Source of the DNA: CAZWDL01 sp964632995
GTDB taxonomy: Bacteria > Bacteroidota > Bacteroidia > Chitinophagales > Saprospiraceae
Direction of reading: 5' to 3'
NCBI GenBank assembly: GCA_964632995.1
Contig: CAZWDL010000048.1
Location: forward strand, 1-48,136
DNA: 48,136 nucleotides
Both the position numbers and the translations under genes were made by a program. Positions 48,117-48,136 of this stretch are shown piece by piece. The notes under the pieces were generated by a model, which was not told the origin of the DNA, searched no databases, and saw only the letters and a list, made by a program, of their open reading frames with translations. Position 1 is the first letter of the stretch. Every line of letters starts with the position of its first letter.

Positions 48117-48136
48117 CTTCGGGCTTCACGGAGAAT

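Overview
The window looks like a chromosomal contig from a marine or wastewater-type Bacteroidota, most likely of the Saprospiria (Lewinella/Phaeodactylibacter-like). The case rests on the gene set: a TonB-dependent receptor with an N-terminal carboxypeptidase-regulatory domain, a PorE-like TPR/propeller protein, thrombospondin-3/OmpA and WG-repeat surface proteins, DUF1573 and the M16 peptidase pair. Weak Shine-Dalgarno sequences, several upstream matches to the Bacteroidota -7 element TAnnTTTG, and many dispersed palindromic elements between genes agree with this. The genus is inference. LAYOUT. 1-2900: a broken RHS gene with a low-GC C-terminal tip and an overlapping small membrane gene (candidate toxin/immunity pair), then a remnant of an XRE-type regulator; GC-rich palindromic repeats lie at both breakpoints. 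2900-6458 (minus): a lipoprotein-type YyaL/SPATA20 thioredoxin-domain protein, a gamma-glutamylcyclotransferase-like protein and an arginase/agmatinase-family enzyme. 6948-11121 (plus): a YkuK-type RNase H-like protein and a catalytic/non-catalytic M16 peptidase pair. 11205-11449: a 36-bp tandem array containing a 100-N assembly gap. 11544-16285: an asparaginase-domain protein, a two-helix membrane protein, a nucleotidyltransferase-like protein and two tandem CotH-family proteins. 16322-22990: sbcD, sbcC, then a coiled-coil protein and a membrane-anchored PspA-like protein. 23335-24801: an OmpA/thrombospondin-3 protein. 25114-29187 (minus): pncB, a NUDIX protein with a C-terminal helix-turn-helix-like part, a WG-repeat lipoprotein and purE. 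29430-33642 (plus): a secreted hypothetical, a macrodomain protein, coaD, a YjjG-type HAD phosphatase and pruA. 33686-37322 (minus): a conserved hypothetical, a SWIM-domain protein, a rhomboid protease and a second NUDIX hydrolase. 37511-46680 (mostly plus): a MoxR/Mg-chelatase-like AAA+ ATPase, a YciO/Sua5-family protein, a TonB receptor, a DUF1573 lipoprotein, a UbiA-type prenyltransferase (with a convergent Kazal inhibitor on the minus strand) and a PorE-like protein that ends in two SPOR domains. 46797-47909 (minus): alanine dehydrogenase, followed by a terminator and a hairpin cut by the window edge. HOW IT WORKS TOGETHER. Most genes are housekeeping or envelope functions in short operons, with clear intrinsic terminators after ykuK, the PspA-like gene, pruA, the DUF1573 gene and the PorE-like gene. 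The least explained parts are (a) the RHS tip with its membrane partner, (b) the coiled-coil plus PspA-like pair, (c) the asparaginase/two-helix/nucleotidyltransferase trio, (d) the CotH pair in which one member lacks the expected acidic residue, and (e) the pncB-NUDIX unit with an inverted repeat just upstream of its start. No CRISPR array, tRNA, rRNA or prophage was seen.
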